NCBI GenBank assembly: GCA_046957575.1
Contig: JBKUOG010000017.1
Coordinates: forward strand, 8,449-72,448
DNA from: UMGS1370 sp046957575
GTDB taxonomy: Bacteria; Bacillota; Clostridia; Lachnospirales; Lachnospiraceae
DNA length: 64,000 nucleotides
Direction of reading: 5' to 3'
Position numbers and translations under genes: made by a program. Every line of letters starts with the position of its first letter. Within the stretch, counting starts at the first letter, position 1. Shown piece by piece: positions 24,737 through 33,006 of the stretch. Under the pieces are notes generated by a model that saw only the letters and a program-made list of their open reading frames with translations, was not told the origin of the DNA and did no database searches.

Positions 24737-25813
24737 CTATGGGTGGTGTATAACATGGCATAATGCATCTGACAGCGCTTCAGAAAACTCTTTTTTCCTG
24801 TCAATGAATGGAATATGTCCGGTGTTCCTTATTGTTATAAATTTCTTATAAGGTGCGGAAATAGCATTAAAATATTTAACTGCCATAGGATAAGGTGTTG
24901 TCCAGTCGCAGTCACCGGCAATGATGATAACCGGAGTTTCATACTGCAGTGTATAATCGTACATGGTTGATTTTTGGTCCGCTAAAAGTGTCTCATAAAG
25001 CGCACTGTTTGCTGCAATGAGACTACCAAAACTGAACATCCATCTTAAATTTCGGAAGGTCATATACGGAGAAAAAAGCTGTAGGATGAGCATTTTACTG
25101 CTGTATTGGGAAGGCAGATACTTCTCTTTTAACTGACGGAATTTCAGCAGTTTTGCTGCTTCCGGTTTATCAAATTTTCGGCACTTCATTATCGGTTCAA
25201 GCATTTTTTCTATTTCATATGCATCCTGAGGGCGGCCCGCTGCATAAGCCAAGTGGACGGCTTCCTGTGCGGATACCTGTTCTGATTTTTTAAAATCCAG
25301 CATTTGGCTGACGGAAATACAGGCCAATACCTTTTCAGGGTGCTGACCCGCATAAATAGCACCGGGAAAGGTTCCCCACGAGTGCCCCATGAGGATAACC
25401 TTTTCTTTTTGAAACTCCAAACGAATATGATCGACAAGCTCATCTAAGTCCGACAGCAGTAAATCCAGAGTAGGTTTTGCGGCTGTTTTATTCTGATAAA
25501 AGGTATTTCCACAGCCCCGCTGGTCCCAGTGGATCACGGTATAATCCTGTTCCAGCTCTGCCTGCCAATCATAGGAATAATATGCCATCGGATTGCCTGG
25601 CCCTCCGTGCAGCATAAGAATAACCGGATTGGAACTATCCTGTCCCCGGATTTGTATGTACTGTTTTATTTTGCCTATGGTTATATATTCAGATCTTTGA
25701 ATCCCTGTTTTTGAACGGATTTTATATTGATGGGCAAAAGTGATTTTGCCTGTCATGATCGTGAGTACAAATAATAATATACATCCCATCAATAGGAGCA
25801 GTATGCTTTTCAT
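24737..25813 (-). CDS. Membrane-anchored alpha/beta hydrolase (proline iminopeptidase-like)
   Basis: This 358-residue hydrolase has an N-terminal hydrophobic segment (about 3-21) likely to anchor it with the catalytic domain outside. The fold marks are oxyanion-hole LHGGPGNPM (69-76), HWDQRGCGNT (95-104) and nucleophile Ser145 in MGHSWG. The late histidine is in IRNTGHIPFID. It resembles proline iminopeptidases, but substrate is not determined. The start overlaps the end of the PadR gene by four bases, so the pair is one operon. Confidence 0.88.
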   Translation of the reverse strand: MKSILLLLMGCILLFVLTIMTGKITFAHQYKIRSKTGIQRSEYITIGKIKQYIQIRGQDSSNPVILMLHGGPGNPMAYYSYDWQAELEQDYTVIHWDQRGCGNTFYQNKTAAKPTLDLLLSDLDELVDHIRLEFQKEKVILMGHSWGTFPGAIYAGQHPEKVLACISVSQMLDFKKSEQVSAQEAVHLAYAAGRPQDAYEIEKMLEPIMKCRKFDKPEAAKLLKFRQLKEKYLPSQYSSKMLILQLFSPYMTFRNLRWMFSFGSLIAANSALYETLLADQKSTMYDYTLQYETPVIIIAGDCDWTTPYPMAVKYFNAISAPYKKFITIRNTGHIPFIDRKKEFSEALSDALCHVIHHP

Positions 25814-26349
25814 TGACTTTCATCCTCTAATACCCTTAATATTTCTTCAATAAACTGCTGCTGCCTGCGGATAATGGCAAACATGTTTTCTATAGTGATC
25901 CTGGAGATTGGAGAAATCGGTTCATTAGCATTTTCGTTACTCTTTTCCCCCTGTTTCAGTTCGCTGTATTCCATTTGCAGCTTCTCTTTTTGTGATTCCA
26001 GGGCCTGCCGGGCATTTTCGCGGGGGATTTTATCGATGAGAGATAATCCGCTGTACAGTGTTGTAGGATATAGGACAGAGGAAGCGCCCAGTGCATCAAA
26101 TATTAAGGATTGCAGATAAGCTGTTCCCTTGTCTGTGATTTTATATACAGCTTTTTGCCGGTGGCCCGTGTATTCCACATCAGCTATCTCAATATAGTTA
26201 TCCTGTTCCAGTTTTTTTAACGCATGATATATGGAACCAACCAATACACCGCCCCATCTTTCAGCATCTGCCATGCTTATCTTTTGCTGAATATCGTAGC
26301 CGGACATAGGGTGTTCCTCTAATAAGCCGAGTACCAGTAACTTTGTCAC
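25810..26349 (-). CDS. PadR family transcriptional regulator
   Basis: This 179-residue repressor-type protein has a PadR winged helix-turn-helix: LLVLGLLEEHPMSGYDIQQKI, then a GSIYHALKKLEQDNYIE recognition stretch and YKITDKGTAYLQ wing. A C-terminal helical region serves dimerisation. It starts the operon with the hydrolase, and a perfect 20-bp palindrome lies just upstream, so autoregulation is likely. Confidence 0.9.
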   Translation of the reverse strand: MTKLLVLGLLEEHPMSGYDIQQKISMADAERWGGVLVGSIYHALKKLEQDNYIEIADVEYTGHRQKAVYKITDKGTAYLQSLIFDALGASSVLYPTTLYSGLSLIDKIPRENARQALESQKEKLQMEYSELKQGEKSNENANEPISPISRITIENMFAIIRRQQQFIEEILRVLEDESQ

Positions 26350-26370
26350 AGTTTCTTTACCTCCGATTCA

Positions 26371-26390
26371 TATACTCAATATTGAGTATA
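26371..26390 (-). promoter_or_regulatory. Likely PadR operator (20-bp perfect palindrome)
   Basis: TATACTCAATATTGAGTATA is a perfect palindrome beginning 22 bases upstream of the PadR start codon. Position and symmetry fit an autorepression site. Confidence 0.7.
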
Positions 26391-26604
26391 CAATAATGAG
26401 GAACTTTGTCAAGGTATTTTACAAGACTGCATTATCCGTAATACTTTATAGGATTACTTGACAGAATCCACATTAGAATTTACAGTTAAAGACAAATGAT
26501 AAGTTTTTCTAAAGGCTGTTAATATAGTGGAAGAACTGATAGGAAAAATGCTATATGCTTATATTTGACAGAGCATGGAAAAATACGGGTAAAGGATGAA
26601 TATT

Positions 26605-26736
26605 ATGAAAACAAAACTGGTTTGTTTTGATTTAGATGATACATTGATCAGAGGAATCCATTCAGTTATGCTCCCCTGCATCTTGAACGGCAAAGAGGAG
26701 GAACACGCCATAATCCAGAAACAGGAAGAAAACTGA
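26605..26736 (+). pseudogene. HAD family hydrolase, N-terminal fragment
   Basis: ATG at 26605 opens 43 codons, MKTKLVCFDLDDTLIRG at the start, then TGA at 26734. FDLDDTL is motif I of HAD phosphatases, with the nucleophile and acid aspartates. Motifs II to IV are absent, so only about the first fifth of a phosphoserine phosphatase-like protein remains. The helicase gene begins 29 bases later, which suggests that a deletion or insertion joined this broken gene to its new neighbour. Confidence 0.65.
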
Positions 26737-26764
26737 AAAATAAGCAGGAGCAGAAATATATTAT

Positions 26765-29494
26765 ATGAATGTTTATGACAATATTTTCAAATTCAAAGGT
26801 TCCTGGAGATCCTACCAGGAACGGGTATTAAAACATGCGGATACATATCTTCAGGATGGAAAAATACATATTGTGGCGGCTCCGGGGTCAGGGAAGACAA
26901 CCCTTGGTATTGAGCTTATAAGGAGACTGGGGTGTCCGGCGCTTATCCTGTCGCCCAGGCTTGTTATCCGGGAACAATGGCTGGAACGTATTCGGGAGGC
27001 GTTTTTGACAGAAGATGCGGAACACGGAAATATTCTGTCAAATGATCTGAAGTCTCCGGGATTGGTGACCTCCATAACATATCAGACCCTGTACAGCGGA
27101 ATGAACCGTTATAAGGGTGAGCTGCAGGAGGAAGATACGGCGGGGGGCAGCCAGTCTGTGGATTTTTCCGGATTTGATCTGCTGGAGGCAGTCAGGACAG
27201 CCGGGATACGGGTGATTTGCCTGGATGAGTGCCATCATCTGCGCAGCGAATGGTGGGCTGCGCTGGAACATTTTATGCATGAGATGGAAAACGCCGGGGT
27301 GAAGGTCATATCTCTGACTGCAACACCGCCCTATGATTCCACACCGTCCCAGTGGGAACGGTATATACAGCTCTGCGGACCGATCGATGAGGAGATCATT
27401 GTTCCGGAACTGGTTCGGGAAGGGAGCCTATGCCCGCATCAGGATTATGTCTATTTTAATTTTCCTACCGGTGAGGAGGAAGAAAAAGTCAGGGACTTCA
27501 GAAACCAGGCGGAATCATTGCTTCAGAGCCTGATGGCAGACCGTGAATTTTTAAATATCATGGCTTCCCATCAGAAAATGCTGGATTATGATACATATGC
27601 GGAAACGATGCTGGAGGAACCGCCGTATGTATCCGCAATGCTGATTTTTTACACCGCAGCCCGGATTCCTTTTGATACAAGATGGAAAAAGCTTTTAGGC
27701 GTCAGGAATTTTCCGGAAATGGATGTGCACTGGATGGAAATATTACTGCAGAAGCTGCTGTTTGATGACAAAGACAGTTTTGTATGCGATGCGTATTACC
27801 GGGAAACACTTACGAAACAGCTGAAGAAGCAGCAGTTCCTTGTACGGCAGAGAGTCGGTCTTGTATTCAACAGTGGGATACAGAAATTACTCACAAACAG
27901 TCTGGGAAAGCTGGAAAGTATCAAGGCAGTTGTGAAAACAGAATTCAGGTCCATGAAATCAGAGCTGCGGATGCTGATACTTACCGATTACATACGGAAG
28001 GAATTTAAAACAATCATTGGAAACCCGGATGCGGAGGTCAAAAGTATCGGCGTAGTTCCCATTTTTGAGATGCTGCGCAGGGAAGTGGCACCGGACTGCA
28101 GACTGGGGGTTTTGTGCGGCAGCATGATCATTCTTCCGGTCACAGCGCTTCCCTGCCTGGAGGCCCTTTTGCGGGGAAGCACCGAAAACTGCAGTATGTC
28201 TGCCAGGGAGTTCGCAGACCGGGAAGGCAATCCGACGGGATATGCCCAGATAGATATCAGCGGCAGAACCTCTGATACGACAAAATGGATCACACAGGTT
28301 TTTGAAGCAGGATATGTGCAGGTTTTAATTGGCACAAAGTCACTGCTGGGAGAAGGATGGGATTCCCCGGGAATCAATTCCCTGATTCTGGCCAGTTTTG
28401 TGGGTTCCTATATTTTAAGCAACCAAATGCGCGGAAGAGCGATTCGTGTGATGCAGGGCAATCCGGAAAAGACAAGCAATATCTGGCATCTGGTCTGCAT
28501 TGAAAACCAGAAAGAAGTGCGTGCAATGCGCAGGCTGGGATGCGATGAAGAAATGCTGTCGGAGGACTTTGCCACACTAAAACGGCGTATGAAGGGATTT
28601 ATCGGGGTCAGCTATGATGGGACCAGTATTGAGGACGGTATGGAGCGTCTGGATATTATCCAAGGTCCTTTTGACAGGAAACGAGTTTTGGTGATCAATC
28701 AAAAAATGGAGGAACTGGCCGGGAACCGTGAGGGGCTGCGGCAGAAATGGAACGATGCCATCTTGATGTATGACGGTATGGAGGTCATGGATGAAGTGGA
28801 AGTGGAACAGGGAAGGTTAAAGACAAAAGCTGTATTTTTCAATATTATGGGGCTGGTTTTTCTGGATGTAGCTTCTATGGTTATTATCCAGGGCATCCAT
28901 ATATGGGGAGAAAGTGCCGGCAAAAAAGATGTTTTTTCCCTGCTCCTGTATCTTGCTGCTATGCTGTTTCTCTCAATAGGCATGATTTTTCTGGTGTGGA
29001 AAGGGATAAAATATCTGACGCCGCTTCGATATTTACAGCTCATTGGAAATGGGGTGCTTAAGTCCCTGGAGTATAAAGGGCTGATTTTATCAGCGGCGCG
29101 GGTGGAAGCCAGTGACTTAAACGGCGCGTTTTATGAAGTATATCTAAAGGGCGGAAGCGTACGGGAAAAAGATATTTTTTCAAACTGTGTGGAAGAGTTT
29201 TTTGGTGTAGTGGATAACCAGCGCTATCTGCTGTACAGAAGGCACGCGGGTGTGGGAATGATGAAATATTTCTGTGTGCCGGAAATCTTTGCAAAGTCAA
29301 GGGAAGATGCCCTTTTGTTTTCAGAGTGTATGAAAAAGACAATGGGAAGTTATAAGCTTATTTATACCAGAAACCCGGAAGGGCGGAAGATTTTAATACA
29401 GGCCAGGGCCCATGCCTATGCAAACCGGGCTGACCGGGAACTGCAAAGGCTGGTAACCGGGAGAAAGCGGAAGGTGAAGAGCAGGCTGGAATAA
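26765..29494 (+). CDS. Superfamily 2 DEAD/DEAH-type helicase with C-terminal membrane hairpin
   Basis: This 909-residue protein has an N-terminal SF2 helicase core. Walker A is AAPGSGKTT (38-46), the DEAH-like box is DECHH (154-158), motif III SLTATPP (183-189), motif V region IGTKSLLGEGWDSPG and motif VI QMRGRAIRV. About residues 694-713 and 722-746 are two strongly hydrophobic segments separated by a short charged loop. A soluble C-terminal domain of about 160 residues follows. This suggests a helicase tethered to the membrane, which is unusual. No methylase, nuclease or other defence gene is adjacent. Role unknown; defence or RNA metabolism are both possible. Confidence 0.85.
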   Translation: MNVYDNIFKFKGSWRSYQERVLKHADTYLQDGKIHIVAAPGSGKTTLGIELIRRLGCPALILSPRLVIREQWLERIREAFLTEDAEHGNILSNDLKSPGLVTSITYQTLYSGMNRYKGELQEEDTAGGSQSVDFSGFDLLEAVRTAGIRVICLDECHHLRSEWWAALEHFMHEMENAGVKVISLTATPPYDSTPSQWERYIQLCGPIDEEIIVPELVREGSLCPHQDYVYFNFPTGEEEEKVRDFRNQAESLLQSLMADREFLNIMASHQKMLDYDTYAETMLEEPPYVSAMLIFYTAARIPFDTRWKKLLGVRNFPEMDVHWMEILLQKLLFDDKDSFVCDAYYRETLTKQLKKQQFLVRQRVGLVFNSGIQKLLTNSLGKLESIKAVVKTEFRSMKSELRMLILTDYIRKEFKTIIGNPDAEVKSIGVVPIFEMLRREVAPDCRLGVLCGSMIILPVTALPCLEALLRGSTENCSMSAREFADREGNPTGYAQIDISGRTSDTTKWITQVFEAGYVQVLIGTKSLLGEGWDSPGINSLILASFVGSYILSNQMRGRAIRVMQGNPEKTSNIWHLVCIENQKEVRAMRRLGCDEEMLSEDFATLKRRMKGFIGVSYDGTSIEDGMERLDIIQGPFDRKRVLVINQKMEELAGNREGLRQKWNDAILMYDGMEVMDEVEVEQGRLKTKAVFFNIMGLVFLDVASMVIIQGIHIWGESAGKKDVFSLLLYLAAMLFLSIGMIFLVWKGIKYLTPLRYLQLIGNGVLKSLEYKGLILSAARVEASDLNGAFYEVYLKGGSVREKDIFSNCVEEFFGVVDNQRYLLYRRHAGVGMMKYFCVPEIFAKSREDALLFSECMKKTMGSYKLIYTRNPEGRKILIQARAHAYANRADRELQRLVTGRKRKVKSRLE

Positions 29495-29518
29495 AAATAA
29501 CCGATATACGAAAGTTTC

Positions 29519-30040
29519 CTATAACAGATATTCGTAGAGCATGTAGTCCGTCAATCCGGTGTCTTCATAAAACAACTGAATGGTATCCCTATATTGAAAT
29601 CCCATGCTGCTGTAAAGTTTCTGCGCAGGGATATTGGTGCCGAGCACGTCTAAGCGGACTGCTTTTTGGCCGTTTTCCCCGGCAGTCCGAATGGCTTCCC
29701 GTACCATGAATTTCGCGATGCCCTGTCCCTGAAAAGCGGGAAGTACACCCAGTGCGTGCACTACGGTTACTTCCCGGGGATTGGCGGAAATACTCCACTG
29801 TATTTTTTCATATCCCTCTGTACTTTTATGATTTAAGATCATTGCAGCCGCATAAGTGCTGCCGGAGAGAAGTACATACAATTCTTTCCCGCGGATCGAG
29901 CGCATCAGAAGTTCATCCGATGGATAAATCCCCTTTTTCCATCCCGGTTTATATAAGGCAGAGTCCATCGAATCAATCAGCTGCCAATAAAAATCCCTCA
30001 CTTTTTCCCATTCCGTTTCGTTTGCTGTATACAGTTCCAT
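29519..30040 (-). CDS. GNAT family N-acetyltransferase
   Basis: This 173-residue acetyltransferase has the GNAT acetyl-CoA motif LGVLPAFQGQGIAKFMV and a later LDVLGTNIPAQKLYSSMGF. It transfers acetyl from acetyl-CoA to an unknown amine. The start at ATG 30040 gives the usual MELYTANETEW opening; an in-frame upstream ATG would add 20 residues. It is a single gene convergent with the helicase. Confidence 0.85.
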   Translation of the reverse strand: MELYTANETEWEKVRDFYWQLIDSMDSALYKPGWKKGIYPSDELLMRSIRGKELYVLLSGSTYAAAMILNHKSTEGYEKIQWSISANPREVTVVHALGVLPAFQGQGIAKFMVREAIRTAGENGQKAVRLDVLGTNIPAQKLYSSMGFQYRDTIQLFYEDTGLTDYMLYEYLL

Positions 30041-30130
30041 ATGCAGAATCCCTGTCCCTTTAATTTTATACAGCAATTGTATCACAACAGGTAATGGCAA
30101 AACAAGTACGGAACTTTTTCATTTTGACTG

Positions 30131-30145
30131 AAAATTGACTTTTCT
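30131..30145 (+). promoter_or_regulatory. Shared 15-bp motif, copy 1 (upstream of response regulator)
   Basis: AAAATTGACTTTTCT occurs here and again at 32077-32091, before the ABC transporter of the same cluster. GAACTTTTTC or GAACTTTTC precedes both copies. The motif includes a -35-like TTGACT. It is a candidate binding site for the OmpR-type regulator. Confidence 0.5.
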
Positions 30146-30192
30146 GTGTTATAAGTCAGGTTATCATTTATAAGAAAAGGAATGTGATAAAT

Positions 30193-30873
30193 ATGAGCAG
30201 AACATACAAAATATTACTGATTGATGATGAGCAGTCAATCTTAGATATGCTGGCGCTGCAGCTTCAGTCAGAGGGATATAAAGTCTATACAGCGGCAAAT
30301 GCAGATCAGGGACTGGAAAAGCTTTCCTGTGAGCCGGATATGATTCTTCTGGATATTAATATGGCCGGTATGAATGGGCTGGATCTATGTGCAAAGATCA
30401 GAGGATTTGTTGTCTGCCCCATTCTGTTTCTAACAGCGAGAATAACCGAACAGGATAAGGTAAACGGTCTGCTTGCGGGCGGTGATGACTATATCACAAA
30501 ACCTTTTTCCATGGATGAGCTGCTGGCAAGAATGACAGCACACTTACGGCGGGAGGAGAGATATCACACAAAAACACAGGGCAGGTTCTCAGAAGAAATG
30601 ATGATCGATTACGGTAAAAGAAAGATTTATATCAAGGGAAGTCCTGTAGAACTGTCAAATAAGGAATTTGAGATCATTAAGCTGCTATCCAGGAATGCGG
30701 GACAGGTATTTGATAAAGAACGGATCTATGAACATATATGGGGATTTAACGCGGAGGGTGACTGCAGTGTTATCAAAGAACATATCAGGAAGATCAGGAT
30801 AAAGTTTGCCGAATATACCGATAAAACTTATATTGATACCGTTTGGGGAGTGGGGTACCGATGGAAAAATTAA
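30193..30873 (+). CDS. OmpR family response regulator
   Basis: This 226-residue regulator has a receiver domain with DDE at 11-13, phospho-acceptor Asp54 in ILLDINMAGMNG and Lys in DDYITKPFS. The C-terminal winged helix includes VELSNKEFEIIKLLSRNAGQVFDKERIYEHIWG. ATG 30193 is chosen; an in-frame GTG at 30184 lies too close to the AAGGA ribosome site. The histidine kinase gene overlaps its end by 13 bases. The ABC transporter beyond the kinase is the likely target, through a sequence motif shared by both promoters. Confidence 0.93.
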   Translation: MSRTYKILLIDDEQSILDMLALQLQSEGYKVYTAANADQGLEKLSCEPDMILLDINMAGMNGLDLCAKIRGFVVCPILFLTARITEQDKVNGLLAGGDDYITKPFSMDELLARMTAHLRREERYHTKTQGRFSEEMMIDYGKRKIYIKGSPVELSNKEFEIIKLLSRNAGQVFDKERIYEHIWGFNAEGDCSVIKEHIRKIRIKFAEYTDKTYIDTVWGVGYRWKN

Positions 30874-32066
30874 ACGGAATGATACAAAAAATGTCATTAA
30901 AAAAAGCACTTTTATCTATATCAGCCGTCAGTATTATTCTGATAGCGGCTTTATCTGTTGTGACCATCTTTTTACTGCTGAATTTGAATCAGAAAATTTT
31001 AAATACCAGGCCCATCACCATCAGAAATTCGGATATACAGTATGAAGCCGGCGAAAAGGAAGAAGGTGATTCACTGCAATATATCGTAAAACCGGATCAG
31101 TATGTATATGGAAAACTGACAGCGGAAAATCAATTGAAATATAATGTAATAACGTTTCTCATGGCAGCACTGCCGGTGTTGTATGTGGCCATCGGTTCCC
31201 TGGCAGTTGCCGTTTTTTATTATCAGGTAAAGCTGCGCGTTCCCATAGAAACCCTGAAGCGGGGGATCAGTCATATAGCTGACCAAAACCTGGATTTTGA
31301 ATTGCATTACCATGCGGAAGATGAACTGGGTATGCTGTGCAGTACCTTTGAAAGTATGAGAAAAGAGCTGTACAAAAATAATCAGAGGATGTGGGAGGCG
31401 ATGCAGGACAGAAAGGCTCTGACAGCTTCCGTATCCCATGATCTGAGAACACCGATTACGGTGATCAAGGGATATCTGGATTATCTCTCTAAAACCATGC
31501 TTAGAGAGCAGCTGACCGAAGAAGTATTAGAAATGACGCTTCATAACATGATGCAGTCAACAGAACGCCTTGAAAGATATGTAAGCTGTATCCATGACAT
31601 TGAAAAAATAGAAGAAATAGAGATTGAAAAATCTTCTGTCTGCATGAAGGAGCTGATGTCATGTCTGGAAAAAGATTTTTCACTTATGGCTGAACAGCGA
31701 AATATCACTTTTGTGCTGGATAATAAAGCAAAACAGGAAGTGATATACACAGATAAGAATATGCTGTTTAAAGTACTGGAAAATCTGTTCAATAATGCCT
31801 TACGGTTTACAAGAGACAGAATTCTGCTGACCATCACGGAGCATGAGGATGCGATCGCGTTTGTCATGGAGGATAACGGAAACGGTTTTTCACAGGATGA
31901 ACTGGAGCATGCCGCTTCTCTGTTCTACACTTCCAATGGAAATGCAGATCATTTTGGACTGGGACTGTCAATATGCAAAATCCTCTGCGGGAAACTGGGC
32001 GGCAGCTTACATTTGAAAAATTCCCCGGACGGTGCCAGTGTCATAATTAAAATCAAAAAGCAATAG
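30861..32066 (+). CDS. Sensor histidine kinase
   Basis: This 401-residue membrane kinase has two transmembrane helices (about 20-41 and 99-121) with a short extracellular loop of about 55 residues. A HAMP region, histidine box ASVSHDLRTPITVIKG with His193, N box LFNNALRF, G1 EDNGNGF and G2 HFGLGLSICK follow. The small sensor loop is more like antimicrobial-peptide-sensing kinases than nutrient sensors. Start at ATG 30861 behind GGGGAGTGGGG; it overlaps the response regulator gene. Confidence 0.93.
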   Translation: MEKLNGMIQKMSLKKALLSISAVSIILIAALSVVTIFLLLNLNQKILNTRPITIRNSDIQYEAGEKEEGDSLQYIVKPDQYVYGKLTAENQLKYNVITFLMAALPVLYVAIGSLAVAVFYYQVKLRVPIETLKRGISHIADQNLDFELHYHAEDELGMLCSTFESMRKELYKNNQRMWEAMQDRKALTASVSHDLRTPITVIKGYLDYLSKTMLREQLTEEVLEMTLHNMMQSTERLERYVSCIHDIEKIEEIEIEKSSVCMKELMSCLEKDFSLMAEQRNITFVLDNKAKQEVIYTDKNMLFKVLENLFNNALRFTRDRILLTITEHEDAIAFVMEDNGNGFSQDELEHAASLFYTSNGNADHFGLGLSICKILCGKLGGSLHLKNSPDGASVIIKIKKQ

Positions 32067-32076
32067 AACTTTTCGA

Positions 32077-32091
32077 AAAATTGACTTTTCT
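32077..32091 (+). promoter_or_regulatory. Shared 15-bp motif, copy 2 (upstream of ABC transporter)
   Basis: AAAATTGACTTTTCT, identical to 30131-30145, lies between kinase and ABC ATPase genes. TATACA near 32107 could serve as -10, though about 20 bp away, suggesting an activator-dependent promoter. Confidence 0.5.
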
Positions 32092-32094
32092 ATG

Positions 32095-32131
32095 AAAAAA
32101 TCTCCTTATACAAAGCGTAAGGAGGTTTTTT
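32095..32131 (+). promoter_or_regulatory. Hairpin enclosing the ribosome site of the ABC ATPase gene
   Basis: AAAAAATCTCCTTA (32095-32108) pairs over 14 positions (one wobble) with TAAGGAGGTTTTTT (32118-32131), loop TACAAAGCG. The AAGGAGG ribosome site is entirely inside the right arm and ATG follows at 32133. With its T-run it could act as terminator, translation block or both. Confidence 0.6.
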
Positions 32132-32132
32132 T

Positions 32133-33005
32133 ATGGAAATCAGAATCGAACATTTATACAAAAAATATGGCGGACAGGAAGTTTTAAGAGATGTCTCTTT
32201 CAGGATTCCCGCAGGCATGTATGGCCTGCTGGGGAGCAACGGAGCCGGAAAAACGTCGTTCATGCGCATTCTTGCCACCATTTCAGAACCTACAGCAGGA
32301 GCGGTGACAATAAATGATATGGATATCCGAAATAAAAAAGAGATCAGAAAAATAGTAGGGTATCTGCCCCAGGAGTTTTCTGTTTACCCATCCATGAAGG
32401 TTTATGCTGCGCTGGATTATCTGGGTATTTTAGCTGAATTACCGAAAGCAGTGCGGAGACAGAGAATAGATACGGTTTTAAAACAAGTGAACCTGGAATC
32501 AGAGAAAAATAAAAAGTTTAAAAACCTTTCCGGCGGTATGAAAAGACGCTTCGGCATTGCGCAGGCGCTGCTGAATGAACCGGAAATACTGATTGCCGAT
32601 GAACCGACAGCAGGTCTTGACCCGGAAGAACGCATACGGTTTTATAATCTTTTTTCCGAACTTGCAAAGGACAGAATCATACTTCTGTCAACACACATTG
32701 CCGGTGACATTGAGGCGGCCTGCTCCCGAACGGCGGTACTGGACCATGGAAAAGTCATGTTTGAAGGAAGTATTGCTGAAATGCGGAGGCTCTCAGAGGG
32801 AAACGTATATCTGACGGAAATAAAGCCCGGGGAAATAAATGATTTTAAAAAGAAATATAAAGTGATTCATCTGCAGCAGAATGGTCCTGATATCCTGTGC
32901 AGGTTCCTTTCCGACACAATACCCGCTGTAACACATGTTTTGTGTGAACCGACAGTGGAAGACAGTTACATGTATCTGCTGAAACAATGCGGGGAGGGAG
33001 AATGA
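32133..33005 (+). CDS. ABC transporter ATP-binding protein
   Basis: This 290-residue ATPase shows Walker A GSNGAGKTS (34-42), Q-loop GYLPQEFSVYP, signature LSGGMKRRFG, Walker B ILIADEPTAGLDPEE and switch STHIAGDIEAAC. A C-terminal extension of about 70 residues follows. It serves the two membrane proteins downstream; its stop lies one base before the next ATG. The two-component system just upstream suggests inducible export or detoxification of an envelope-active compound (inference). Confidence 0.92.
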   Translation: MEIRIEHLYKKYGGQEVLRDVSFRIPAGMYGLLGSNGAGKTSFMRILATISEPTAGAVTINDMDIRNKKEIRKIVGYLPQEFSVYPSMKVYAALDYLGILAELPKAVRRQRIDTVLKQVNLESEKNKKFKNLSGGMKRRFGIAQALLNEPEILIADEPTAGLDPEERIRFYNLFSELAKDRIILLSTHIAGDIEAACSRTAVLDHGKVMFEGSIAEMRRLSEGNVYLTEIKPGEINDFKKKYKVIHLQQNGPDILCRFLSDTIPAVTHVLCEPTVEDSYMYLLKQCGEGE

Positions 33006-33006
33006 T

